Source of the DNA: Spirosoma fluviale | GTDB taxonomy: Bacteria; Bacteroidota; Bacteroidia; Cytophagales; Flexibacteraceae | Assembly: GCA_945902135.1 (NCBI GenBank) | Contig: CAMDMI010000005.1 | Coordinates: forward strand, 1 to 33,448 | Reading direction: 5' to 3' | Length of the DNA: 33,448 nucleotides | In this document: piece by piece, positions 17,261 through 26,302 of the stretch | Layout: every line of letters begins with the position of its first letter | Position numbering within the stretch: the first letter of the stretch is position 1 | Notes under the pieces: model-generated | Told to the model about the DNA's origin: nothing | Database searches by the model: none | The model's input: the letters and a program-made list of their open reading frames with translations, nothing else | Made by a program: the position numbers and the translations under genes

Positions 17261-19114
17261 ATGCGAAAACTGGTTCTCCTAATTTTTTCGTTTTTTATCT
17301 CCGGATGGCTTATGGCGCAGGATGCCAATGAGTTAAAATCGAGGTACACCAAAAAAATGTACCCGGTTTCCATGAGGGATGGCGTAAAACTCTTTACGGT
17401 TGTGTATGAGCCAAAAGACAAGTCTCGCAAATATCCGATTCTTTTCAACCGTACGCCTTATGGATCAGGTCCTTATGGCCCGGATGAATTCAAAGAAAGC
17501 ATTGGCCCGAACAGCCTTTTGGAAAAAAGCGGCTACATTTTTGTTTACCAGGATGTCCGCGGAAAATACATGTCGGAAGGACTTTTTGTGGATGTAAGAC
17601 CTTTTAAGACTGTAAGGAACGGAACCAAGGACATCGATGAAAGTACAGACGCCTGGGACAGCATTAACTGGTTGCTGAAAAACATCAAAAATAACAATGG
17701 TAAAGTCGGCATGTGGGGCATTTCTTATCCAGGATTTTATGCCGCCATGGGCGCCTTGAGCAACCACCCAAATCTGGTAGCAGTTTCACCTCAGGCACCG
17801 GTAATGGACTGGTTTACAGGTGATGATTTTCACCACAATGGTGCATTATTTTTACCCCATGCCTTTGATTTTTTCAGCAGTTTCGGCAAGCCAAGAACTT
17901 CATTGACTACCGAAAGACCTGCACCATTTAAATACGGAACCGATGACGGTTATCATTTCTATCGTCAGCTCGGCGCTCTTGAAAATGCCAATAAGGTTTA
18001 CCTAAATTATGACATTGGATTTTGGAATGATCTGATGGCGCATCCTGATTATGATGCATTCTGGCAGGAAAGAAACGCTTTGCAACATTTCAAGGGGATA
18101 AAAGCGGCTACTTTGGTTGTGGGTGGTTTTTATGATGCCGAGAACCTTTATGGCGCCCTCAACCTTTATAAAACCATTGAAAAAAACAATCCGAAAGGGG
18201 AAAATTATCTGGTAATGGGGCCCTGGAGCCACGGACAATGGGCAAGAAACGATGGTCAAAAACTTGGACCCATCAATTTTGAAAGTAAAACCTCACTATT
18301 TTTCAGGAAAGAAGTTGAATTTGAATTCTTCAACTATTACCTAAAAGGCGAAACCGACCTCGAACTTCCTGAAGCCTATGTTTTTGAATCAGGTGCGAAT
18401 GTTTGGAAGGCATACAAGGAATGGCCCCCGGCAGAATCTGAAGAAAAAGAAATATTTCTTGCACCCTCAGGAGCGCTGTCATTTTCACAGGAAGGCCTTT
18501 CCAGTAAAGAAAGCTATCAGGAATATACCAGCGACCCTGCAAAACCTGTCCCTTACATTGATTCCATCGGAACAAGAATGAACAAGTATTACATGGTTGG
18601 TGACCAGCGATTTGCTTCCCGCAGAACCGATGTACTCGTTTTCGAAACAGAGCCGCTGAAAGAAGATGTGACCATGACAGGCCCTTTGGTTGCAGACCTT
18701 TTTTTATCTTCTAGTACGGATGATGCCGACTTTGTTGTAAAGCTGGTGGATGTCTTTCCAGATTCAGAAAATAAAAAAGAAGGTGGAATTCCGATGGGTG
18801 GATACCAAATGATGGTGCGGGGCGATGTTATGCGGAGCCGATATCGGAAAAGTCTTTCAAAACCTGAGCCATTGGTTGTGAATGATATCAACGAGGTTAA
18901 ATTTAACCTGAATGACATCAACCATACCTTCAGGAAAGACCATAGAATAATGGTGCAAGTACAAAGCAGCTGGTTTCCTTTGGTTGACTTGAATCCACAG
19001 AAATTTGTGAACATCAGCACAGCCAAAAAGGAAGATTTTCAGAAAGCAAAAATCAAGCTCTTCCACACCGCTCGGTTTCCGAGCCACCTGAAGTTTCTTC
19101 AGCTCAAAAAATAG
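17261..19114 (+). CDS. CocE/NonD family alpha/beta hydrolase (X-Pro dipeptidyl-peptidase S15-like), secreted
   Basis: Signal peptide; GMWGISYPGFYAAMGAL (Ser), VVGGFYDAENLYGAL (Asp), GPWSHGQWAR (His); C-terminal jelly-roll-like domain. Confidence 0.92.
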   Translation: MRKLVLLIFSFFISGWLMAQDANELKSRYTKKMYPVSMRDGVKLFTVVYEPKDKSRKYPILFNRTPYGSGPYGPDEFKESIGPNSLLEKSGYIFVYQDVRGKYMSEGLFVDVRPFKTVRNGTKDIDESTDAWDSINWLLKNIKNNNGKVGMWGISYPGFYAAMGALSNHPNLVAVSPQAPVMDWFTGDDFHHNGALFLPHAFDFFSSFGKPRTSLTTERPAPFKYGTDDGYHFYRQLGALENANKVYLNYDIGFWNDLMAHPDYDAFWQERNALQHFKGIKAATLVVGGFYDAENLYGALNLYKTIEKNNPKGENYLVMGPWSHGQWARNDGQKLGPINFESKTSLFFRKEVEFEFFNYYLKGETDLELPEAYVFESGANVWKAYKEWPPAESEEKEIFLAPSGALSFSQEGLSSKESYQEYTSDPAKPVPYIDSIGTRMNKYYMVGDQRFASRRTDVLVFETEPLKEDVTMTGPLVADLFLSSSTDDADFVVKLVDVFPDSENKKEGGIPMGGYQMMVRGDVMRSRYRKSLSKPEPLVVNDINEVKFNLNDINHTFRKDHRIMVQVQSSWFPLVDLNPQKFVNISTAKKEDFQKAKIKLFHTARFPSHLKFLQLKK

Positions 19115-20015
19115 GGACTTTCAATTCGTCCTGTTTTAGCCACCATTGCTTTCCCTGGCGTTTGATTTCTGTTGTCATTCCCAAAACCAAAGGAAAAGAC
19201 GGCTTGCCATGTCCGGCAGGAATTCCAGAAAATATAGGTACAGAATCTCCAGCCTTTTCACGAATCATTTCGGCTAAACTTATAGGAAATCCAGAATCAA
19301 GGCAATCTGTAAACTGGCCAAGGATGAATGCCTTTGCACTGGAAAAAACCCCAGATTTAAAAAGCTGACTGAGCATCCTATCTATTTTATGGTAGGCCTC
19401 CCCGGTTTCCTCAATGAAAACCAATTTATCCTTGAAAAATCCTTCAGGTAAGCGGCAATCATAATGCGCAAGCAAACTCAGGTTTCCTCCTGAAATCTGT
19501 CCATTAATGGTCAAATCAAAAGGAAATTCAGCTTGAAGCTCGTATCGAATGGGCAAACGACCTGCTAAAAAACCATTCTGCGCTAGGCAGGCTGGGATTT
19601 GTGCCAATTGCCCGTAATGAATTGCCATCGGACCATGAATGGCTGCAAAACCCCTGGCTTGTAGCATGCAATGCAGAAATGTAACATCACTGAAACCAAC
19701 CACCCATTTTGGGTTTTGTGCAAATTTTGTAAAATTAAGTTGCTCCGAAATTCTGCTTAAGCCATAGCCCCCACGACTGCATAAAATGATGCGCGCACTA
19801 GGATGATTTATGGCCCACTGAAGGTCTTCAAGTCTTTCCTGATCAGTTCCGGCAAATCGACCCCAGGTTTTTTCGAGGTTTGGGCCTCGCTCCACCCGAT
19901 ACCCCTGGCGGATTAAGGTTTGGATACCCGACTCAAGGTCAGATACTTCGGGACTATAAGACGGGCTGATTACAAGAATCAAGTCTCCGGATCGCAGTGG
20001 CGCGGGATTAATCAT
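19104..20015 (-). CDS. LD-carboxypeptidase (peptidase family S66)
   Basis: LVISPSYSPEVSDLESGIQTL, IILCSRGGYGLSRISEQLNF, VVGFSDVTFLHCML, LVFIEETGEAYHKIDRMLSQL, GHGKPSFPLVLG. Confidence 0.92.
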   Translation of the reverse strand: MINPAPLRSGDLILVISPSYSPEVSDLESGIQTLIRQGYRVERGPNLEKTWGRFAGTDQERLEDLQWAINHPSARIILCSRGGYGLSRISEQLNFTKFAQNPKWVVGFSDVTFLHCMLQARGFAAIHGPMAIHYGQLAQIPACLAQNGFLAGRLPIRYELQAEFPFDLTINGQISGGNLSLLAHYDCRLPEGFFKDKLVFIEETGEAYHKIDRMLSQLFKSGVFSSAKAFILGQFTDCLDSGFPISLAEMIREKAGDSVPIFSGIPAGHGKPSFPLVLGMTTEIKRQGKQWWLKQDELKVPIF

Positions 20016-20075
20016 GCGGGCAATTTGACTTAATTTTTTCTTACTTGGCTTTTAATAGTTTTCTAAACAAAATCA

Positions 20076-21005
20076 ATGGAAGGAATGTCGGTACATGAGG
20101 CCGAGTGGGAAAAACAAATCCGAGGTTTTTTGCGCTATCTCAGGCTTGAGCGTTCCGGTTCTGAGAATACCCGAAAGGCCTATGCCCACGACATTCGAAT
20201 TCTTCAGAAATCACTAATTGAAAGAAAACAAGATATTGGCCCAAAACAGGTAACTTCTGGCCACATCAATGAATTGCTTCGGGATCTCACCGAAACCGGT
20301 ATTGCACCACATTCCCAGGCAAGAATTTTATCGGGCATCAAGGCCTTCTATTCCTTTTTGGTTTTTGAAGACCTTATTCCGGACAGCCCGGCGGCCTTGA
20401 TTCAGGGACCGGTTTTACCGCGAAAACTACCCTCATTTCTTGAAGTACATGAAGTTGAAAAAATTCTGGAATGCTTGGAAAATGATGGGGCAGATGCCAT
20501 CCGTGACAAAATGATTGTTGAACTTTTATACGGCGGAGGTCTTCGTGTTTCAGAACTGAGCAACTTGCTGATTACGCAGATTTACAGCGAAGCGGCATAT
20601 TTGAGGGTAACGGGAAAAAACAACAAGGAAAGACTTGTTCCGATTGGAGAAGAAGCTCTGAATGCCATTCAGAAATACAAGGAAATGGTAAGGTCTTCTA
20701 TTCAAATTAAACCGGGATTCTCCGACCACCTTTTGCTCAACAAAGCAGGAAAAAACCTGAGCAGGATTTCCATTTTTAACATTGTGGTAAAGGCAGGAAA
20801 AATGGCCGGTATAAAAAAGAAAATCAGCCCGCACACATTCAGGCACACATTCGCTACACACTTACTTGAGGGAGGCGCCGACCTTCGGCTGATTCAAGAA
20901 ATGCTTGGTCATGAAAGCATTACCACTACCGAAATTTATACACACCTAGATATGCAATACCTACAGCAAGTAATCCGGGAATTTCATCCAAGATCAAAGG
21001 CTTGA
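20076..21005 (+). CDS. XerC/XerD-family tyrosine recombinase
   Basis: ELLYGGGLRVSELSNL (Arg), SPHTFRHTFATHLLEGGADLRLIQEMLGHESITTTEIYTHLD (HxxR..H..Y). Confidence 0.93.
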   Translation: MEGMSVHEAEWEKQIRGFLRYLRLERSGSENTRKAYAHDIRILQKSLIERKQDIGPKQVTSGHINELLRDLTETGIAPHSQARILSGIKAFYSFLVFEDLIPDSPAALIQGPVLPRKLPSFLEVHEVEKILECLENDGADAIRDKMIVELLYGGGLRVSELSNLLITQIYSEAAYLRVTGKNNKERLVPIGEEALNAIQKYKEMVRSSIQIKPGFSDHLLLNKAGKNLSRISIFNIVVKAGKMAGIKKKISPHTFRHTFATHLLEGGADLRLIQEMLGHESITTTEIYTHLDMQYLQQVIREFHPRSKA

Positions 21006-21192
21006 TAAAAATAAATGTCAAGGAACGAACTTGCACTTCATTTAAAAAAGCGATTTTAGTCCTGTAACCGAGAAATTTCGAAGTCATAAGTCATAAATTG
21101 GATTTTATATTGAAAAAATCAATACATCTAAAAAAACAATTTTATATCAGAATGTGTAATATTATTTATTAAAATAATTTCAATTCTACAAA

Positions 21193-22893
21193 ATGAAAAA
21201 ACTTATAAGCTTATACTCCCTTACCTGTGCATTGGTATTTGGCTTGCGCCCAGGTTTTGCTCAGGAGGCTCGTGTCCAGGTTGTTCACAATGCAGCAAAT
21301 GCACCTTCGGTAGACATTTTCCTGGGCAACACTAAAATTTTACCGAATGTTTCTTTCCGCACAGCATCTCCTTTTATAAACGCTCCGGCAGGTGTTCCAA
21401 TTCAAATCCGACTTAAGCCGGCTTCTTCCAGCAATGACACCAGCGGCTCTGCTTATTTTAGGGAGTACACTTTAGCCCCCAATTCAGGTTATTATCTGAT
21501 TGCAAATGGCAATCTTCCTGGTGGCTCATTCGCTTCAAACCCAGATGGAATCGACACTGGCTTTGACATTACTGTGATCCCAGATGCAAAAGAAACATCA
21601 ACAGACCCTGTTAATACAGAACTTCGTATTTTTCACGGAGTAACCGATGCGCCTACTGTAGACATTAAAGCACAGGGCGTAGGAACACTGGTTGATAATG
21701 CCCCTTTCCGCGGATTTTCACCTTACCTTCCTGTTCCTGCTGCCAGTTATACAGTGCAAATTTCCCCAGCCTCCGGTTCGCCGAATTTGCTTGCTTACGC
21801 AGCACCACTTTCTGGTCTTGCCGGAAAAACCGTACTTGTACTAGCCTCTGGATATTTTAATCCTGCACAGAACCAGAATGGTCCCGCATTTGGGATCTGG
21901 GCATTCACCACAACCGGGGATGCGATACAGCTTCCAACGGCCACTTCTCGCGTTCAGATTGTGCACAATTGCGCCAATGCCCCGGCGGTTGATGTTTTTG
22001 TGAATGGCGTCAAAGCGGTTCCGGGCCTCGATTTTAGAAAAGCAACTCCTTTCGTCACGCTGAATGCCGGTGTTCCGCTAACCGTAGCATTAAAAGGTGC
22101 ATCTGCCAGTTCAGATACTAGCAATCCTGCTTTCAGAAAAACCTATGAATTAATGGGTGCTGAGTCGTATTCACTCGTTGCCACAGGTCTTTTGACCTCT
22201 CAGGGTTACGCAGCAAATCCAAATGGAATAGCAACAGCATTTGACATTACAGTAATGCCAGGTGCAAGAGAGATTTCCTCAACTTCAGCGGGTTCAAATA
22301 ATGCCGAAGTGCGGGTTTTACATGCCGCTACAGATGCTCCCTTCGTAGATGTGCGTGTGCAATCAGGTCCAACCTTGGTGAATAATGCCGGATTCCGTGA
22401 TTTTACACCTTATTTGTCTGCACCCAATGCTGACCTTACGCTTGAAGTAACAGATTCAGCCCAGTCGGTTGTAGTAGGTGCATTTCTGGCTCCATTATCT
22501 GCTTTTGGCGACAGTGCCCTGCTGGTAATGGCTTCCGGTTTTCTTGCTCCAGCCGAAAACCAAAATGGACCTGCATTAGGTCTTCTGGCTGTTACTGCTT
22601 CAGGAAATGCGGTTCTGCTTCCTGCGGTTTCATCAGCAAAAAATATAAAGAATTCTCAGGACCTGAAACTGTTTCCAAATCCAAGCAAAGGATTTTTTGC
22701 AATTAAGCTTCCAAAAAATACACAGGTGAAAGAAGTAAGACTGGTATCTCTGTTGGGAAAATCTGAGAATGTGAACTTTACCTCAGATGAAAATCAGGTA
22801 ACTGTACAGACGAATCTTTCATCCGGTGTGTATCGGGTTGAGCTTGTTGGCATGGATAATTCCGTCCTTCGTTCAAGCCTGATGCTGCAATAG
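21193..22893 (+). CDS. DUF4397 repeat protein with T9SS type A C-terminal sorting domain
   Basis: Signal peptide; four VxxxHxxxxAPxVDxxxx modules; C-terminus LKLFPNPSKGFFAIKLP...SSGVYRVELVGMDNSVLRSSLML. Confidence 0.9.
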   Translation: MKKLISLYSLTCALVFGLRPGFAQEARVQVVHNAANAPSVDIFLGNTKILPNVSFRTASPFINAPAGVPIQIRLKPASSSNDTSGSAYFREYTLAPNSGYYLIANGNLPGGSFASNPDGIDTGFDITVIPDAKETSTDPVNTELRIFHGVTDAPTVDIKAQGVGTLVDNAPFRGFSPYLPVPAASYTVQISPASGSPNLLAYAAPLSGLAGKTVLVLASGYFNPAQNQNGPAFGIWAFTTTGDAIQLPTATSRVQIVHNCANAPAVDVFVNGVKAVPGLDFRKATPFVTLNAGVPLTVALKGASASSDTSNPAFRKTYELMGAESYSLVATGLLTSQGYAANPNGIATAFDITVMPGAREISSTSAGSNNAEVRVLHAATDAPFVDVRVQSGPTLVNNAGFRDFTPYLSAPNADLTLEVTDSAQSVVVGAFLAPLSAFGDSALLVMASGFLAPAENQNGPALGLLAVTASGNAVLLPAVSSAKNIKNSQDLKLFPNPSKGFFAIKLPKNTQVKEVRLVSLLGKSENVNFTSDENQVTVQTNLSSGVYRVELVGMDNSVLRSSLMLQ

Positions 22894-22933
22894 TTTTTTC
22901 AAAAAAATAGTTTTCTTTCTGGTCTTAAGGTTT

Positions 22934-22972
22934 GGAGCAGTTCCTTTAAAAAAAGGAGCTGCTCTTTTTTTT
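22934..22972 (+). terminator. Strong rho-independent terminator downstream of the DUF4397 gene
   Basis: gagcagttccttt-aaaa-aaaggagctgctc (13-bp stem with one G:U) followed by T8. Confidence 0.92.
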
Positions 22973-23013
22973 AAATACAGAATAATAAACACCAGCGGAA
23001 AGTTCCACTCGTT

Positions 23014-23021
23014 TAATTTTG
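23014..23021 (+). promoter_or_regulatory. Bacteroidota -7 promoter box TAATTTTG
   Basis: Exact TAnnTTTG, 17 nt before TTG 23039. Confidence 0.5.
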
Positions 23022-23038
23022 CACCTTCATTTTCCAAC

Positions 23039-23470
23039 TTGAAAATAATTCCAATCATATCTAGGTTAGTTCATTTCATCTTTGCCACAGCGGCAACTTT
23101 AATTCTATTCTCTTGCAGCAGTCAGAAAAAAAAGAATCAAAATCCTTTTGGTTTAAGCGGAACAACTGATTTCTATAACACCGAAAAGTTTGAATCGCAA
23201 AAAAAGCACCGCGACAGATACTTGTATGCCTACAATATGGGTAAAATCCTTTATGGAAATCCCTGTGTAACAGAAGTAACAAAGGCATTTGGATTTGAAT
23301 ATATCCCGGCATTTGACTCACCCGATGAGCCACGAAATGACCTTCAGATCTGGGCCCACAATTTTGTCACATCAATTGCCATCACATTTCGTAACGGCCT
23401 TTTATGGAAAAGGAAGGTAAAAAAACGAATCCGGTATTGTGCTGAAACTTCAGGGGATTTTAATGGTTAA
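23039..23470 (+). CDS. Small lipoprotein of unknown function
   Basis: Hydrophobic N-terminus with lipobox LILFSC; TTG start supported by the promoter box at 23014. Confidence 0.65.
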   Translation: MKIIPIISRLVHFIFATAATLILFSCSSQKKKNQNPFGLSGTTDFYNTEKFESQKKHRDRYLYAYNMGKILYGNPCVTEVTKAFGFEYIPAFDSPDEPRNDLQIWAHNFVTSIAITFRNGLLWKRKVKKRIRYCAETSGDFNG

Positions 23471-23519
23471 CAAGCCTGACTTAAACATTCCTACCTTGTT
23501 TTGGTTTTTTTAAGTAACG

Positions 23520-24605
23520 ATGCAAACACTCACCCGCCACAAAAAAGTAAATCCATTCAAGCCCGAAGGCAGTCCATTTCTGGTGGCCGGACCCTGCAGT
23601 GCCGAAAGCGAAGAACAAGTGATGGAAAGCGCTCGGGCAATTTCCGCCATTCCGGGAATATGTGCCATGCGGGCAGGGGTTTGGAAACCTAGAACAAGAC
23701 CTAATGCATTTGAAGGCCATGGAAGCAAAGCTTTGGCCTGGCTTATCAAAGCCCGAAATGAAACTGGCCTTCCGGTGACTACCGAAGTTGCAAATGCCAA
23801 ACACACGGAAGAGGCTTTGACTGCAGGAATTGACATCCTCTGGATTGGAGCAAGAACCACAGTAAACCCATTTTTCGTTCAGGAAATAGCCGAGGTTCTT
23901 CGTGGCACCGACACACCTGTGATGGTAAAAAACCCAGTCAACCCCGACCTTTCCCTTTGGATTGGGGCAATAGAAAGGCTGGAAAATGTTGGGATTCAAA
24001 ACATAGCGGCCATCCACAGGGGTTTTTCTACCTATGGAAAATCTCAGTATCGAAATGCGCCTGAATGGGCTATTCCAATCGAATTCAGAAGGCAGAAGCC
24101 TGAGATTCCTTTAATCTGTGACCCAAGTCACATTGCCGGAAAGCGAAGTCTGATACCCTACATTGCCCAAAAAGCACTGGATTTGGATTATGCAGGCCTG
24201 ATGATTGAAACCCATCCAAAACCAGATGAAGCCCTGAGTGATCCAAGGCAACAATTGAAACCCGAAGACCTGAAAAATCTTTTGGAAAATCTCCACTTCG
24301 CCTGCCTTCTGGATGAAAAAAGTGGTCATCGAGAAATACTTGAATTATTACGAACACGAATTGACACACTCGACAGGCAGCTGTTGGAAACACTTGCCGA
24401 AAGAATGGAAGTGGTAACAGAAATTGCAGAAATGAAAAAGCAACTGGGCATCAGTGTGCTACAAATGGAACGCTGGTCTGGTATTTTTGAAACGCGGATT
24501 GAAAACGGCCTCCAACTAGGACTCAACGAGAACCTAATCCGCCGACTCATTGAATTGGTTCATCTTGAGTCAATCGGCCTTCAGGAAAAAATTATCCGGG
24601 GCTGA
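23520..24605 (+). CDS. Bifunctional 3-deoxy-7-phosphoheptulonate synthase / chorismate mutase type II
   Basis: FLVAGPCSAESEEQVMESA, GVWKPRTRPNAFEGHG, LICDPSHIAGKR; C-terminal LLRTRIDTLDRQLLETLAERMEVVTEIAEMKKQ chorismate mutase helix. Confidence 0.93.
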   Translation: MQTLTRHKKVNPFKPEGSPFLVAGPCSAESEEQVMESARAISAIPGICAMRAGVWKPRTRPNAFEGHGSKALAWLIKARNETGLPVTTEVANAKHTEEALTAGIDILWIGARTTVNPFFVQEIAEVLRGTDTPVMVKNPVNPDLSLWIGAIERLENVGIQNIAAIHRGFSTYGKSQYRNAPEWAIPIEFRRQKPEIPLICDPSHIAGKRSLIPYIAQKALDLDYAGLMIETHPKPDEALSDPRQQLKPEDLKNLLENLHFACLLDEKSGHREILELLRTRIDTLDRQLLETLAERMEVVTEIAEMKKQLGISVLQMERWSGIFETRIENGLQLGLNENLIRRLIELVHLESIGLQEKIIRG

Positions 24606-25748
24606 TTACTGAGGCCAGACTTGCGTAATTCCAGTCTTTTCGACCTTGTAAACGGGCACATACTGATTTTCTGGAAGGCCAATTTCAAACCGGTATTTTC
24701 CAAAAATGCTGGATCGGCATTGTTTTGATTGAGCAGAACCAAAGGAAAACTTTCCGGTGTCTGAGGAGTACCATTCCAATGAAAGCATTCGCACAAGGTC
24801 AAATCCCTTCCAGGAAAGCCAAGTAGGCGGACTTCCCCATCTGGCGATATAAGCGCTTTCCCAAATTTTTCTTTCATCAACAGAAGGCATGGGAAGATCC
24901 GGATCTGCAAAATAAAAAGGCAGTCCTGCGTACTCATCATATTCCGCAGCAGGAGCTTCAAGCCATTTGCCGCTTATTATTACAGGAAATTTAGCCTGAA
25001 TCACACCATAAGCAGACAGCAACTGCAACCTAACCAGTGCCTCATTGTTTGGCACAAATAAATGGGAGCTTGAATCCAGGCCTGCCTCTGCGAGGTATTT
25101 GCTGAGATTGGCGGCCGAGTTTTTCCCCACCTTCCGGAATAAAACAAGCAGCTTGCCATTCTTCAAGCAAACTTTGCGATAGGCATCAGCTAAAAGCGAA
25201 TCGTTTTTTTCGGGACCGTAGATAATACCAACCTTTAAGCCTGGTGCAAGAGGACTCATTAATGCGAAGGAATTTTCGGCAATGGCTTGATTTCCGGCCT
25301 GCTGCGAAAAATATCCCGGGCTGGGTTTTACCGGATTTTGTGTGGACAACACATTTACAAGAGGAATCTTTTTGATTGCGGCAATGGAATCCAGTGGAGA
25401 AATTAAAGCTGCGCGCATGGGCCCAACCAGCAAATCCAAACCCTCCAGACAAGCGCTTCTGGAGATTTCATTCAAAGCAGAAATCTGATTTTTGTGGTCA
25501 AATAAGTGTACTTCAATCCCGGAATCCTGTGCGGTGCAAATTTCATTGGCTAAAATCACTCCCTTATAAAATTCAAGGGCGTTTTCAGTTCTGGCTTTGG
25601 CATCTTTTCCTCCGGAAAGCGGAAGGATAAGTCCAAGCTGGGGCTTTCGTTTGTTGTTGATTGAATCCCCAGAAATAGTGCCAAATCCAAGACAATCAAT
25701 TCTAAAGAGCAACGAAGCAACAAAGACCAGAAAAAATCTACACCCCAT
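24606..25748 (-). CDS. Periplasmic binding protein-like (type I, LivJ/LppC-like ABC substrate-binding) protein
   Basis: LGLILPLSGGKDAKARTENALEFYKGVILANEI, LLVGPMRAALISPLDSIAAIKKIPLVNVLST. Confidence 0.75.
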   Translation of the reverse strand: MGCRFFLVFVASLLFRIDCLGFGTISGDSINNKRKPQLGLILPLSGGKDAKARTENALEFYKGVILANEICTAQDSGIEVHLFDHKNQISALNEISRSACLEGLDLLVGPMRAALISPLDSIAAIKKIPLVNVLSTQNPVKPSPGYFSQQAGNQAIAENSFALMSPLAPGLKVGIIYGPEKNDSLLADAYRKVCLKNGKLLVLFRKVGKNSAANLSKYLAEAGLDSSSHLFVPNNEALVRLQLLSAYGVIQAKFPVIISGKWLEAPAAEYDEYAGLPFYFADPDLPMPSVDERKIWESAYIARWGSPPTWLSWKGFDLVRMLSLEWYSSDTGKFSFGSAQSKQCRSSIFGKYRFEIGLPENQYVPVYKVEKTGITQVWPQ

Positions 25749-26199
25749 TATCCTGCCTCATTTCCCGGGCCAAATCCCGCTCCTTGATTGTTTCTCTTTT
25801 GTCATGGGTTTTCTTGCCTTTTGCAAGTGCGATTTCGGCCTTGCAAAGCCCCTTATCATCTATAAACAAGCGGAGAACTGCTATTGTAAGACCTTTCTCC
25901 TCCATCTTGGCTTTCCACTTTCTCAGTTCCTGCCTTTTCAAAAGCAGTTTCCGGTCGCGCTTTGGAATAGGATTGTTGTAGGTTCCATGCTCATAAGGGG
26001 AGATGTGAAGATTTACCATAAACAATTCCAATCCCCTGAACTGGCAAAAACTATCCTGAAGATTGACCTTCTGCTGCCTAACCGACTTAATTTCAGTACC
26101 CGTGAGCACGATTCCGGCAGTTAGTTTGTCGAGAATTTCATATTCAAATGAAGCCTGCCTATTTTTCAGGTCCACCTTGGCGGCAAGTTTATCTTTCAT
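25738..26199 (-). CDS. smpB: SsrA-binding protein SmpB
   Basis: KNRQASFEYEILDKLTAGIVLTGTEIKSVRQQKVNLQDSFCQF....HISPYEHGTYNNPIPKRDRKLLLKRQEL; ATG 26199 preferred over ORF-track 26238. Confidence 0.96.
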   Translation of the reverse strand: MKDKLAAKVDLKNRQASFEYEILDKLTAGIVLTGTEIKSVRQQKVNLQDSFCQFRGLELFMVNLHISPYEHGTYNNPIPKRDRKLLLKRQELRKWKAKMEEKGLTIAVLRLFIDDKGLCKAEIALAKGKKTHDKRETIKERDLAREMRQDNGV

Positions 26200-26279
26200 G
26201 ATGGGCTGTTCGTGATTGGCATTTCTGCAAAATTGCAAAACTCCTTCATTTTCCGATTAAAAAAGCTGGTAAGCATGCT

Positions 26280-26287
26280 TAACTTTG
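26280..26287 (+). promoter_or_regulatory. Bacteroidota -7 promoter box TAACTTTG for the SGNH gene
   Basis: Exact TAnnTTTG, 15 nt before ATG 26303; the ORF-track TTG start (26285) lies inside the box. Confidence 0.6.
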
Positions 26288-26302
26288 CGGGCTATTTTTT
26301 TC

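Noticed and set aside
18589-19026. 145-aa minus-strand ORF
   Set aside because: Antisense to CocE/S15 hydrolase; Ser/Thr-rich composition typical of antisense reading
20076-21005. XerC/D as evidence of an integrated mobile element
   Set aside because: Sequence reads like the housekeeping dif recombinase; no att-like repeats, cargo genes or transposase nearby
21165-21182. AT-rich dyad attattt-attaa-ataat upstream of the DUF4397 gene
   Set aside because: Low-complexity AT sequence where short dyads are expected by chance; no flanking support
23481-24017. 178-aa minus-strand ORF with many Cys/His
   Set aside because: Fully antisense to DAHP synthase; Cys pattern not organised as a zinc site
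24581-24961. 126-aa minus-strand ORF
   Set aside because: Alternative frame of the binding-protein gene; no family signature
26200-26302. Possible ssrA (tmRNA) gene next to smpB
   Set aside because: The region is only about 100 nt and shows no tRNA-like acceptor/T-arm or tag sequence
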